Below are positions 46,911 through 59,800 of a stretch of 64,000 nucleotides of DNA, piece after piece. The notes beneath the pieces were generated by a model. The model made no database searches, was not told the origin of the DNA, and saw only the letters and a program-made list of their open reading frames with translations. The position numbers and the translations under genes were made by a program. Every line of letters begins with the position of its first letter. Position 1 is the first letter of the stretch. Source of the DNA: Heterodera schachtii (Eukaryota > Nematoda > Chromadorea > Rhabditida > Heteroderidae). The stretch is from assembly GCA_023374025.1 (NCBI GenBank), contig SIJG01000009.1, forward strand, positions 2,927,618 to 2,991,617, in the 5' to 3' direction.

Positions 46911-47226
46911 CGGGGGGGGGGGGGAGAACCGATGAACTTTTTTTGGCCAATTTTTATTTAGTGTTATAAAATAATACTAAAGTAAATTAGGATAAATCGA
47001 GGTCCGGCGGTGCCGAAAGCCGCCGGGAAAATTGAAAATTTTAGTGTAATTTGCTAAAAGATTTTGTCTAAAAATGACTAAATTCTGCGATTTGAGCAAA
47101 TATTTAAAACAAATTATGAGTTTCTGGGGCGGGCATTTTCAGAATTTTTAACAAATTTTGTTAAAAAATAGCCCAATTTTTCAGGGATTTCATTCTTTTC
47201 CCCTTAGCTAGCCCCCCCCCCCCCTT
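46911..47226. mobile_element. Small repeat bounded by G-run and C-run, with hairpin-module relic
   Basis: A run of 13 G near 46912-46924 and a run of about 14 C near 47212-47225 form inverted termini. In between lies a shortened hairpin module (gtccggcggtgccgaaagccgccggg, 47002-47028) followed by AATTTGCTAAAAGATTTTGT. No target duplication seen. Confidence 0.45.
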
Positions 47227-50200
47227 CTTCATGTTTCTTAATAATACAACAAATTATCAAGAGTAAGTCAGATGAAACCGAAATACGGGTAGCTTCCAAT
47301 AAAAAAATTGTTTTTATAAAAAATAATTTTCAAAAAATCGTCTAGAAAAGCAACCCAAAAGCCCAGTTACGGACCAAAATTACGTAAAAATCCGTAACTC
47401 CAATTTCGTAATTCGTAATGCGCCCAGCCCTGTTCCTCCCGCACTTCTACCGAATCTAACTGGCTTTTAATTTATTTCTCTTTAAGCATTTTTCAGCTTC
47501 TAAAGTTTTTGCAATTCATTTAACAAATCTAGTTGATTTTCCTTTTTATTTACTTATTAGTTTTTATTACCTTTTTTGCGTATTATTGTAGCTTTTATGA
47601 AATTAAATTACATTTCTTCTAATTCGAATATATCTTGAAATCAGGGTTTTTTTTGGCTAGTTTATAATTTTACAAGCAAGTTTTAGTTAGTAACTTTTAA
47701 AAAGAAGCTCTGTATTTTTCGTTTGGATTTTGATTTTGTAATTTATCGAATAAATATCTATATTATAATTAATTGTCAGTATTATTTCAGCGTTTTTTAT
47801 TTGATTTTGTTTAAAGAATGAAAATTCAAAAATTCAGCAGAATTAATATCATTTCTACATCTATGAAGATGAAGAAAAAATTCAGAATTAAAATTTTTTA
47901 TTCTTATATTTTACATTGAATTATTTGCAAATAATTGTTTCACTTTTCTTTTATAATTACCTATATTTTACGTTTAGGTTTTATCAGATATGAAGTAAAA
48001 TACATTTCTTTTATCTTGTAAGTTTGATTTCGACATATTAACAATTTTCATCATCTAACAAAACAGAAACTGATTTTTTTTTGTTGTAAATTTTAACATT
48101 TTTAGTAACTCATTGTGATCGAAAATTCAAATGAGATCTAACTTTTAATATTGATTCTAAATTGGGTTTAGTTTTCTTCAAGTTAAGGCTCATCCTAATC
48201 GTATACAAATGCTATATTTTTATGATAATTTTCTGTTAAAATAATTAATTTTGGCTTAAATTCTGTAAATTATTATTTTTGAATATTAACATAAGGTTCC
48301 ATTTTATAAATACTCTTGTTTATTACTTTATCTACCGCTAATAAGTAATATTTATCTTAATGTATTGTTATAATTTTTTTTTATTCATTTAGAATAAACT
48401 ATTTTTGAACCATTTAAGAAATTTTTTAAAATATTTGTCACTATTTTTGATTTTAAAAAAATTAAAAAATTTTCAATTATTCTTAACAGTTTAATGTTTA
48501 AATATAGTTTTTTAATTAATAGTTAATCTAATAAAAATAATTCACTATAACTTTTTTCCAATAAATGTATTATATTTTCGAATATTATTTTAATTACTTT
48601 GTCAACTTTTATTTCATTGGCTATAGATGCTCAAAATTAACATAAAACCATTCATTATTTGTGAGTTTTTTAAAATTAAATTTTTTCAAATTCGAATTAC
48701 GACTTACGGATTTTTGGATTTTCGGTAATTGAGCCCATATTTTTCCACATTTTATTTTTTTGAAAAATCCTTATCAATGTTGGAAATTATTCTTGATTTT
48801 TTTACAATCAAACGCACAAGTTTTCTGTTTTATGGAATAAGAAGAAATTTTTAAAAAATAAGCAAAAAATCAAGCACTTAATAATATAAAAATAACAAAA
48901 TTCGTGTTAATTTAAATTAAATAAAAAATTCTTTAAAATTTAGTTGTGCAATACTTAAGCCCAAAAAACATGAATCAATCAATGAAAAAATATTTTCTAT
49001 TTAATTGGATAGATAATTATTGCTATTAAGTTTTATAAAATTTAAACTTTAAATTTCCTTTTTTGGCTGCTTCTTAAACTTATCTATGAAAATTAGGTAG
49101 TCTGTTAAAATTATTTCATAATGAAAAAATAGCAAAAACCAAAAAATCTAATCGCAAAAAAAAAATTAGACATAGTTGTCGAACGTCAAATATAATTTAA
49201 TATTATGTTCTAAGTTAAATAAATAAATTGGAAATGGTGTTCATTGAAGTAATGATGAAATTTTAAATAGTCATTTAATATCATATTGGTCGCATTATAC
49301 AGGTAAACCACTTTGAATTTGAAAATCAAAAAAAAAACTAAATCAAATTAATTTAACATTTTTAACTCATAATCTAACAAAACTTACAAATATACATATA
49401 AACTATATAAAAAGAAAATAAAAAACAAGACAAAGTATTAAAATAAATTTATGGCTAGAAGAATTTGGCGGACCAGCAGTATTAAATGGTGGACTATGCG
49501 AGATGATGCATGCTGTTGTTGGGGGAGAATAAAAAAAAATTATGAATTACATATAAGAGAACTGAAAGATCAAAAAAAAAAAATAACTCGATTAAATTTA
49601 ATTAGCTTCTTAATTTATAAACATTATTTTTCTTACTTTTTAGCCACAAAATCATATTTGATAATTTAAAGGAAAATTTATAAAACAATTCTGATGTTTC
49701 TCAGCCGTTTGAAATTTTTTCTCGATCAAAAAATATCATCGAACTACAATTCATACGAGCAAAAAATATTGTATCTTGGAAAGTATATAATTAAATATAA
49801 ATCAATTGAGAGTGAAAGTATTAATATATTTTAATTAAATCATTAAATATTAGTAAAAATATTCATATATTGATGATTAGAAATTTTGTTTTATAAATTT
49901 AAAAAAAGCTTCATTTAAAAGCGTAAATTAAAAACAGACATGTATTTTGTAATAAATAATTACTATTAAGGCAAGAAATTTACAAAAATAAATAAGTTTT
50001 CGGACTTATTATTTGATTTCCAATAAAAAATCTTGATTTCAAAATAAAAAACAAAGATTAATTAATTAGTAAGAATCAACCTTAAATTTTTGTCAATTTT
50101 GGAGTGCCGCTGTGTTTTTGTTTTTTTCCTACTCAAAATATTTGTATCTTTTAACTAAATGCAATTTGAAAAGTTTTTGTAAAATACGCAAACCACGCTT

Positions 50201-51297
50201 AATTGTATTATTAAACACAATTAATTTTGTTAGTTTGGTAAATTACATAAATTATTTATGAGAGCTCAAGATTTTTAAATCGTTAAATAATTAAATAACC
50301 TTTAATTATAAATATTAATATTCCATAACAAAATAATAATGATAATAATTAAAATAGCATAAAAAATAAGATAAAAGAATTCCATTTTCTAATTTATATT
50401 CATTACTAGGCTGCGATTTTTAGTGACCAAATATCTTAAATATTAGACTAAAATAGTGAGGAAAAATGCCAAAATAATGATAAAACGTCCAATAGAGACG
50501 AATGGTGACATAATTTACCAATAATGTTGGATTTAGTTGATAAAGAAAAAAGATATAGCTGAAAATATGCTGCCGCCCAATTGACGGGTTCCGTGTTTAA
50601 ATTATCCATATAAAATCTCAAATAAATTTCTTCGCATTTTTAAGAAATATAAATTTTTGTTTTACATTAATTTTAATAAAATTGATGATTTCATTTTTAA
50701 CTTTGCAAATATTTTGTTTTTACCCAAATTTGCGTTTCTCTGACAATTTTTATCGCATTATAAATCAATTAACCTGAAAATCTGATTAAAACAATAATTT
50801 TATAAGAATTAAAAAATGAGTATCACCAAGGAGTGACTACTTAAAAAAAAATTACCATAAACACAATCAAAATTTTTCCAGAGCTAAAAAATTATTAAGA
50901 GAGAAATAACTCTATTATTTGCTAATTCTAAACTAAAAAAAACAGAGCAATTAAATTGAAGCAAATTTTAAAAAAATATCAAATTAATTTTAGCAAAAAT
51001 AATATAACAATGAATTTTTACTTTTAATAATAACGATAAAGGTACGTGTATGGACATTTGGATGCGAACCTGTCTCATGAGGAACAATGTTAGAATTATC
51101 GATTTACAAATTAAACAAAATTTATAATTTATTGAAAATTTATTCACCCAAATGTTGTTGTGTTTGAATTATATTAAGTACACAATGACAACTCAAAGTT
51201 CTTTCGTTCACCAAGGTTGTGATGCGTTAGAATTAAATGCATTCTGATGAAATCTTATAACAAGAAAAGTAAAAGAAATAAATTAATTGCTTTAATC
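47227..51297. other. AT-rich desert
   Basis: T-rich to about 48.9 kb, A-rich afterwards. 47430 carries a possible isolated hAT-like end (cagccctg). A 72-codon plus-strand frame (49451-49669) begins with a GC-raised MARRIWRTSSIKWWTMRDDA and then decays into AT-rich codons; I do not consider it a supported gene. Confidence 0.45.
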
Positions 51298-52244
51298 TAG
51301 AGTAGAGCGGGACCGGGACCGGGCCGGGAATTCCCGGTCATTCGAGGTCCCGGTCCCGGTTCCCGGTCCCGGATTTTGAAAAGCTCAGGTCCCGGTTCCG
51401 GTCCCGGTAGGGCAACCGGGAACCGGGAAAAACAAGCACTGGTAAGAATGGGGGTCTGGGTGCAAAAATTAGTGAGAAAATTGGAGTAAAAGGAAAAAAT
51501 TTAGAAATAATAATTAAATATATTCATACAGTACAAGACCAACTGTGCAAATGGCCTAGTGGCTAGTCTCCTTCACTTTCCCTTCTTCTTTCCCCTGGTT
51601 CAGTCCCTCTACAGAAATTAAATTATTTTTAATTTTCTTTTTGTATACTCGTTGGTCACCTATCGACAAATTATGATCCACATATATGTATATTTTTTTT
51701 TAAAAAGAAAATCCGTACAAATTGAGCATAGAAATCCCAAAAATCAGCATTTTTTGTTGAAATTTGTTAACAAATCGCACTCAAATTTTCAAAGTTTTCC
51801 CCGGCGGCGCCTATCGGCACCGCCGGATCCCCTTCTTCCCCAAAAATTTTCTGGAAAAAGCGCGCCAAAAAAAGTGATGTGAAAAGTATGTAAATCTGAA
51901 TTTCTATTAATATTCGATCATTTAAAGTCCAAAATGATTGTTGGTTGAAATAATTGAAGAAAATTAGTTTGAAACTTTTTATTAATTTAATTTAGCTTTA
52001 ACTTTTGGATTTTATAAAATAAAAACCAAAATAAAAAATTAATTATTTAATATTTTCACTTGAAATAAATTAAAATTTGAATTTTTTTTAATTTTTTGAT
52101 TTTTTTGAATTTTTAAAAATTCCCGGTTGGTCCAGTTCCCGGTCCCGGTCCCGAACAAAAATCGAGGTCCCGGTCCCGGCTTCTCAGGTCCCGGCAAGTC
52201 CCGGTCCCGGTTTTGCCCAAAATTCCCGGTCCCGCTCTACTCTA
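51298..52244. mobile_element. Non-autonomous hAT-like element with CCCGGT-rich ends, 947 bp
   Basis: Left end TAGAGTAGAGCGGGACCGGG and right end CCCGGTCCCGCTCTACTCTA are perfect inverted repeats, each extended for about 110 bp by further GGGACCGG/CCGGTCCC permutations. The flanks are the perfect 8-bp direct repeat CTTTAATC (51290-51297 and 52245-52252). The interior contains a tRNA-like Pol III promoter pair and a minus-orientation hairpin module (51801-51827). No transposase. TAGAG fits the hAT Y-A-R-N-G terminus. Confidence 0.9.
51555..51610 (+). promoter_or_regulatory. tRNA-like Pol III A box and B box
   Basis: TGGCCTAGTGG (51555-51565) matches the A-box consensus and GGTTCAGTCCC (51600-51610) the B-box consensus, with starts 45 bp apart as in a tRNA gene. 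The intervening CT-rich sequence does not fold into an obvious anticodon arm, so this is probably a SINE-like or tRNA-derived insertion, not a working tRNA gene. Confidence 0.55.
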
Positions 52245-52252
52245 CTTTAATC

Positions 52253-53436
52253 TAAAATATTAAGGAAGATGAAATAAATTAAAATGTTGACGAATTAAAA
52301 TTTCAAAAATATTTACAAAAAAAGCTAGGATAATGCAGAATTAAGTCCAATTTATTACGTCATAAATTTTTAGATAAAATTTGAAAACATTTACAAATTT
52401 AAGAAAAAAGCATGTGCCAGTATTTGCTTTGAATATGTTTTTCATTTAATTTCTTGACATCTTTCATTGTATTTATTTAAAATTAAATATAAATTGCAGG
52501 TAGTTTATTTCTTTTACTTTTCTTGTTATAAGATTTCATCAGATTGCATTTAATTCTAACGCATCACATAAAATATTTTATAAGGTTTTAGATTTATCTA
52601 CAAACAAAAGTTTTTCTAAAACTTGACCAGTAAACAATGAAGAAAATTACAAAAAATTCGAAAAATTAGTATTTTAAAGTATTTTAATAATTTTATACGT
52701 CAAAAGGTGGCTTATATGGTGTTACATTATGCTAGGACAAACCATGCAGAAAAGTATCTCGATTTTTAATAAAAAGCAACATAAAAAATTTGTTAAAGAA
52801 ATTAAAAAAGATAATTGGTTCTATCGGACTAAAAAAAATGAAACATTAGATCAATGAAATTACCAATAAATGAATGAAAAATTAATAACCTAATTAAAAT
52901 TCAAAAATTCATATACAAAAAAAGAAGAAAAGAAAGAAAATTTTGTCTTACGAAAACATGAAAGTATTTCATAGTATTCATTTTTATATTAAATTTCAAT
53001 CAGTTAAGTGATATTTGCTGTCATACCTTTGTTTCATTGATGAAATACGAACGAAAAAGGATTAAAATAAACTATAAAAAATTAATCTTCATTCAGTTTG
53101 AAAATGATATAAATATAGCTATTACTAGATTTAATAAAAACTTAGAAATTATTTTAAATAAACTACAAGCAGAAGATTTATATTACCTATTTTTAAAATA
53201 ATAATAAAAACTTTCCGCTAATAATAATTATTAAAAATGATAAAAATACTCACAAATAATTTTGTAATAGATTCTGATTAAAAATCAAAGAATTTATGTA
53301 ATATTTTTAATTAATCGTATAATAATTCAAATAAAAAATTCAAAAATAGTGTCAATCGATTAAGTGTTAATCATAAATAACCAAATTAACGATAATAAAA
53401 AATGGAAAAAATAGATCGAGACCTGAAAAAGATTAC
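52253..53436. other. AT-rich spacer
   Basis: A-rich sequence with no supported gene. Confidence 0.5.
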
Positions 53437-54066
53437 TTACTTCATGGTGTTCCAGTGTGCCAATTTGCTATTTAAGAAAGCTGAAATAATAAAAATTTAA
53501 TAAATAGAAACAGAATAATTCAAATTATTAATGAGAATAAAGTTTAGATAAAATTTAAATAAAAATTATAAAAAGGAATGCTATTCAATAATAAAAAGAA
53601 AAAAATGGTGTAAACTTTAATAAATAACAAAAAATAAATAAATAATACTCCGAAAACGAATAAAATTTTGAAATTTTTTATAATATGTAATTAATCTATG
53701 GTGATTTGATTATATTCCAAATAAACAAAAAGTTATGATATATTGTATGCGAATGAATACACTACTAAAATTTACTTCATTTCAAAATAACAATTAAATT
53801 AAAAAAATATTAATTCAAATTGAATAAAAATTAATCAATTCAAAAATGAATCTAAGAACAGAAAAAATTTAGAAAATTTATAAAACTCTTATGATGATAA
53901 TATATTAATTATAGATTATACAAAAAAAAATGAAGAAAAGCATTTCTAATATTTTTATAACTTTATATTATTTTAAATTTTTATTACTTATGAGATGAAA
54001 TTGAACTTGGAACGAGTCAGAAAGACAGCCAGTGACGGAGTCGAGAAAGAACATTCCCGCAGGCTT
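53437..54066 (-). pseudogene. Possible two-exon Merlin-like transposase C-terminus or small gene end
   Basis: A splice-acceptor-like TTTGTTTCAG precedes a minus-strand frame (53988-54066) reading KPAGMFFLDSVTGCLSDSFQ. A GTAATA donor and a TTATTATTTCAG acceptor join it in phase to 53437-53480 (LNSKLAHWNTMK, stop). FLDSVTG resembles the F-V-D-P-x-T-G motif of Merlin/ISXO2-like transposases, as at 14516-14680, but the match is short. It could instead be the 3' end of an unrelated gene. Confidence 0.33.
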
Positions 54067-54068
54067 CT

Positions 54069-56198
54069 GAAACAAAATACTCTTAAAATATCACATCAGA
54101 ACTTATTGTTAATTTATTCAAAAATATTAAATCAATTTAAAAAGAAATATTCCTGACTTTTGCCCAAAACACAAATTAGATAAATAAAACACAATACAAA
54201 AATAAAAATATATAAAAAATAACTAACTAATAATTATATTCAAAATTTCAACGATTTAATTTAATTAAATGAAAGAATATAAAAATCATTATAATAAGCA
54301 TTTAATACTTAAATAAATTTGTTTTCGTATTTTCTAATCAATAATAAATCTATTTCATTTATTAATAATTAGTAGCAAAAGTGATTAACATTCATAAATA
54401 AATATTTGAATATCGTGTTATATTAACAGTATATCTAAATGGTCAACAACCAACCGATAATACAAAAAAATATAAATATAATTTTATATGGAAGCTAAAG
54501 CTTTAAAATTTATTTTAATATTTTTATTCCAATAAATAATAGGTTTAATGCTTGTTAAATTAATAAAATTGTACTTTCAATTCTTATCATTTTTGTATAA
54601 AAGATTAGACAAAATTCTTATAAAAGGATTAATTAATTTTAATCGATCAATAATTATTCTGTCTCAATATTTAATGGCTATCATGTATATACTAATATTT
54701 GACTCGATAATATTTGGTTCGATTTGAATTTATTCTATTCAATTTGAATTTTTTCTCCATAATTATATTTTGTAAGGTTTAATAAATGATGAAAACATTC
54801 TTTTCATTTAATTCCTATTGCGAAATTAGAAGACATAAATATTAAAATTGCGAAAAATATGCTGGTCAAGAACAATATAGACGTAAGAAAAGCAAAAGGC
54901 TGAATTTTTTTATTTTTATTTTTATTATGAAATTATATTTTTTTTTAATTTTTTTTTATTTTAATTTTTTATGAATATTATGTTTCAAATGATGAACTAA
55001 AAATTTAAATAAATGCAAAAATTTAATTTAAAATTATCACTTGGATTGATAATTTTAAATATTTAAAAATAAAATAATAAACTTAAAAATGAATTGGGTA
55101 AAACAATTTTTCTCCCAACAGACAAAATGTGACATAAGAAAATTTTAATTTAAAACATAAATTGTAAATATAAGTAATAATAAAAAGTAAAAAAAAATAA
55201 ATATTTAAATAAAAAATTTTTTTATATTTTAAAGTTCATCAATAATGCTCAATTCTGTTCATTTTAATTTTCTGAATAGAAATTTCATATTTAAATCTTG
55301 ATTTTAAGCTTGAATTTTTAATTATTAAAATATTTGAGTTTATCCTTTTTTGTATAGTGATTTAGCTTTTTTATTTAATAAAAAAAGTAATTGGCTCTGA
55401 ATTGATGGCGAGAGCCGATAGGCAGAGAGGATAACTAGAAAATTAAAAATGAATAAATTTAGCTAATCAATCATGCATATAACAAAATAAATTGAGAGCA
55501 TATAATCTAAAAATTATAAAACAATAAAAATATGGTAAATTTTAAAAATATTAAAGTTTATCTAATTTTTAAATTTAAATAATTAAATCAACTATTACTT
55601 CTACTAAAGAGTATGGAAAAAATGTATGTAAATATTACATAAAAAGTAAACCCAACAGAGTTAAAATAAAATCCTATATTGAATAAAATAATAACAAATA
55701 TTAAGTTAGCATAAGAAAAAATAATTAAAGTATCATAAAAAATAATATTTTTAAAATAAAAGTATTACATTTTTTGCCTATAATAATTTAATTTATTAAT
55801 TATAACTATAACATTTATTTATAACTATCTGTCATAATTTTAATATTAAGTGAATGAATAATTTTTTGCAATTTTGAGTTCTATTGGCATGTTTAAAACT
55901 GCATTTTTCAATCACAAGTACGAGTAAAACAGAAATGTTTCAAATATTATAATGAATAATGCAAACTAATAAAAATGTAAAATAAGTCATTAAAGAAATT
56001 AATTAAAAATAGATTTAGCTTTGACATTAATCTTGCTATTTTACTGGGAATTTTCTGAATTTATTGTTCCAAAAGATTCAATGCTTAATGAGAATTTTTC
56101 TATTCTGATAAAATACTTTGGAATAATATTTCTTTTTATAGTAATGTTATTTTTATAAGTTAAGAATTAAAAATTATATTTAAAAATATAATTTTTAT
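54069..56198. other. AT-rich spacer
   Basis: No gene supported. GGCGAGAGCCGATAGGCAGAGA at 55405-55426 is a likely decayed hairpin-module copy. Confidence 0.4.
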
Positions 56199-56507
56199 AA
56201 GTCCACTATTGTGCCTCCATATTTTGCACGTCCAGCATTTGACCTTTTTAGCCCATTTTTTACAAAAAAACAATTAACAGAAAACCATTAAAGACCTTCC
56301 CTACAAAGCTTAACAAAAATTTATTTATCAAACTGCCTCCGAACAAAAAGTAAGTTCAAGTTCGACCCCTCCAGGTTGCGGTTGATGGTTGATTACTTAG
56401 AACTCAATTTATTTGTCCGCCAGGCAATATATGTTGTCGAAAAACTCGGAGACATCACACTAACACCGGAACGAAGAGAGACAAAACTCTTACAATTACT
56501 ATTATAA
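56199..56507 (+). pseudogene. Frameshifted coding fragment, unknown protein
   Basis: Three successive plus-strand frames look like one protein: 56199-56291 (VPPYFARPAFDLFSPFFTKK), 56285-56353 (PLKTFPTKLNKNLFIKLPPN) and 56352-56507 (FDPSRLRLMVDYLELNLFVR, then EKLGDITLTPERRETKL and a stop). Breaks lie near 56288 and 56350. A GTAAGT at 56350 looks like a splice donor, but the following usable acceptor would give only a 25-bp intron. Amino-acid composition is typical of a conserved protein; the family is not recognised. Confidence 0.45.
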
Positions 56508-56569
56508 ATAAATTTCCATATATAAAAAGTTAACCTAAAACTTAAATAACTTTGGTAAAAATTCAGCAA

Positions 56570-56735
56570 TGCTAATGTGTGGGCGCCAAAGTGGAGGCGC
56601 AAATGTTACAGTCGCAAATTTGGGAGGCGCAAAAATGGATGCACAAAAGCGCAAAATTGCAGGTGCTAATGTGTGGGCGCAATGTGGAGGCGCAAAAGTT
56701 CCAGGCGCAAAATTGGAGGCGCTAATATGTGGTGG
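56570..56735 (+). repeat. GGAGGCGCAAA minisatellite
   Basis: About ten imperfect 12-18-bp units built around GGAGGCGCAAAA, including two longer units with GCTAATGTGTGGGCGC (56570 and 56660). The plus frame is open across it (GGAKVPGAKLEA), but this follows from the repeat. It abuts CCAGG-rich sequence. Confidence 0.75.
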
Positions 56736-56830
56736 ACCCTGGACCTGGATTCCATATTGGACCTGGACCTGTATTTCCTGGACAAAAATCCAGGAAAATG
56801 CAGGTCCAGGAAAAATCCAGGTTTCCAAAA
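56727..56830. repeat. CCTGGACCTGGA / CCAGG repeat block
   Basis: Permutations of GGACCTGGACCTGGAT and CCAGGAAAATCCAGG in both orientations, related to the composite element at 1995-3515. Confidence 0.6.
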
Positions 56831-59800
56831 AATGACCTGGACAAAACCTTACTATTTAAAATTCAATTTTCAAGATGACAATAAAATTGTTGTGTTATAA
56901 TTTAACAAATTAAATTTTTAACATTTTAATTTAGGCAGCGTATGGCAATGTTTAGAATCTTTTTAAAATGAATTAGCCAAAGTGATTAATTTCTCAATTG
57001 ATCACAATTTTTATTTGATGGCAAAGTTACTTTTGGGATGGATTTTCAAAGATGAGAAAATAATTTAATTATTTTTAAATAAACATTTAGGGTAATATAA
57101 AATCAAATTATAATTTTTTTGATTAAGTCTTTAGAATTCGTTGTAAATAATAATGTTTTTTATTTACATTTCCTCTTTGCTGTTTTTTTACAAAAATTAT
57201 TTTATATAATAAGTTTCGAATTCATCAGAATATGTTCGTCGCAAAACGGATAGAATGCTAATTTTTTGCAATTATGATTGAATAAAAATAATAAGTTTGT
57301 TTCTTAAGGAAAGTATTGCAACAAGCTCAAATGAATAATACAATAAGATAATTATTGAACACATTATCGCATTAATAACAAAAAATAATTCATTGATCAA
57401 TAAATTATTCTTAAATCTTAAACTATTTATTTTGGCAGTTAATCTGTACAAAAAAATAAACCAAATTTTAATAAAAATTCTTACCATAATATTTTGATAC
57501 TTAAAAGGAATTGTTTAATAATTAATTAAAATATATAAAAAAAACACAATAATCATAAATCAATTTTTGCAATGTGATCATATTCTTCGGTTGTTTTTAG
57601 TGCAGAAATAGCGATTAACAGAATAAAATTTCAAAAAAATTAATTTATTTATTTAAACATTTTTTAATCATCAAAAAAATATCATTTGTGCAAAGAGAGT
57701 TTTTGAGAGTTGATGCGGGAAACAATGAAATTTGTTATATTTAAATTTTAATAAATCTCTTAGGTGCTGGTGCGATTAGTTTCTGAAAATAAATTTTAAT
57801 TATAGAGTACTATTATTTTTTATATATTTCTATTTTACTTGTCAAAAAGTTATATTTAACACTCAAAAAATATTTATTTTATTTAAGCTTCTTTGTCTCT
57901 ATTAAAAAATTTTATTAGTTTTTATATTGTTTTTAGTATTTTTTAAAAATAAAAAATATATTACCTAAAGCCGATTTTATTTATGTATTTTTACTCATCT
58001 TTTTATCATGTGTGATTTTAGCTCTTTATTGAATAATTTTTGTCTTTTGTTTGGTCCAAGGTAATAAATTTGGTGCGTTAAATATAATTTAGTTTTCAAA
58101 TATAATTATTGGTATATTGAAACTTTAAAATGAATTTGGTCTTCTATTTTTACATTAAGAAAATTGTCGATGCTCAGTTTTCTTAAGTCGTCATGTAAAA
58201 TTCACAGTCCGTTAGCTCATAGATAGAAATATACACTGTTTGATCAAATTGTTTTTGAGTTTTTTAATAATTTATATATTTTCGAGTTTATATTGTGCAA
58301 CACTAATTTTTATTTATAATTTAGATTCATTTTTTTCTCATGTTATGGATTTTCCAACTTGATGATTCTGTTAGGTCTCCTCTATTAATTTGAGAATATT
58401 GCGATAAAATATTGCAGATATTTACTTTTGTATTTTTCATAGATCATTCAGCTTCTTATTAAATGGATATTAATTCCTTTAAATCTGCTTTATTATGTTT
58501 TAACAAAAAACCAATTTGTGTAATGACAGTATTTAATGGAATACATTTAAGGCTTTAAATAATTACTTCAAATATTTGAAAACTTTCAACGCATACGTCA
58601 TCATTCCTATACATGCATTTTATAATACCCTTTTCCTATAATTTTTTTTTTTGCTTTAGTTTAATTTAAAAGTATGTTTTTAACCATTTTATTTGATTTA
58701 ATTGAATTTCAAAAGTAAATAGATCTACCCTTTTAGATACATTTTTCTTTAAAATTATTATTTTCTTAAACTTTTTTTAATGAGTTTTCGCTTAATTAAT
58801 TAGGTTATTGAAAACGTTATTTTACTTTTATTATAAATATTGCTCTTTCTCTTAATGGCTTATGTTTTGTACATATAATTCTTAATTCTGCCTCAATTTC
58901 ACAAAAATTTAATCTTTTTTATGTAAATTTATAAATAATTTGTCTCATTTTAGAAATAAGTATTAGTCAATAAATTTAATATAAAATAAAATTTTATTAG
59001 TATTTTTGTATTTAAATATTTGTTTAATTTTTATGCAGAATGGCTTTTATATAATATTATTCTATATAAAAATTTCGTGGCATTTTTTGGAATGATCATA
59101 GTTAATCCAATCACATGGTTGATTATAGCCATTATGAATTAATTAGTTGCTTTGAGTCGTCGCGTTGAGATAGTATATATCAAACTTATTATTACTGAAG
59201 GTTATCATCTTTATAACTTTAAACAATTAAACTTTCAAAATTTGATTAATTTTATTAAGAATGTCGCTTTTTTGAGAAACCACAATTAGGTGAATTCTAG
59301 GCACCGGATCCCCTCTTTGCCAGATTTAATCATATTTATTTTTAAGTTTTGGCAGTGTTGTGTTCTTGGATTTAAATGAATACAAACACAAATATTTATT
59401 GAAACAATAAATTAAGCAGATGCAAATTGAATAATACGTGTGATGAAATTGGCAAACGTAATGAATTTGGGAATGAAAGGGAGACGACTAAAAGGGAAGG
59501 GAACGGTCGCTATTTAAAGGGAAGAGATTGAGAGCAAACAAGTCAATTCAAATTAATATTTATTGTATTTCTTATATATTCAAAAAGACAATCACTTTTT
59601 TCAGGTCCTTGTCAGCGAAATTTCCAGAAAAATATGGGAAAGCACCTGATCGATAATATCTATCTCTTTAGGTTGTCTGCGGCAATTAATTTAATATAAA
59701 ATATGTTAATTACTTTCCGCAAATATAGTTTCTCTTGTTTATTTGTTTTGGTTCATTTTAATCGACTATATAACCATCGTTGCAACCTCAAAGGCATTTC

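Noticed and set aside
51555..51610. A functional tRNA gene
   Set aside because: Only the A and B boxes fit; no convincing anticodon arm or acceptor pairing, and it lies inside a transposon.
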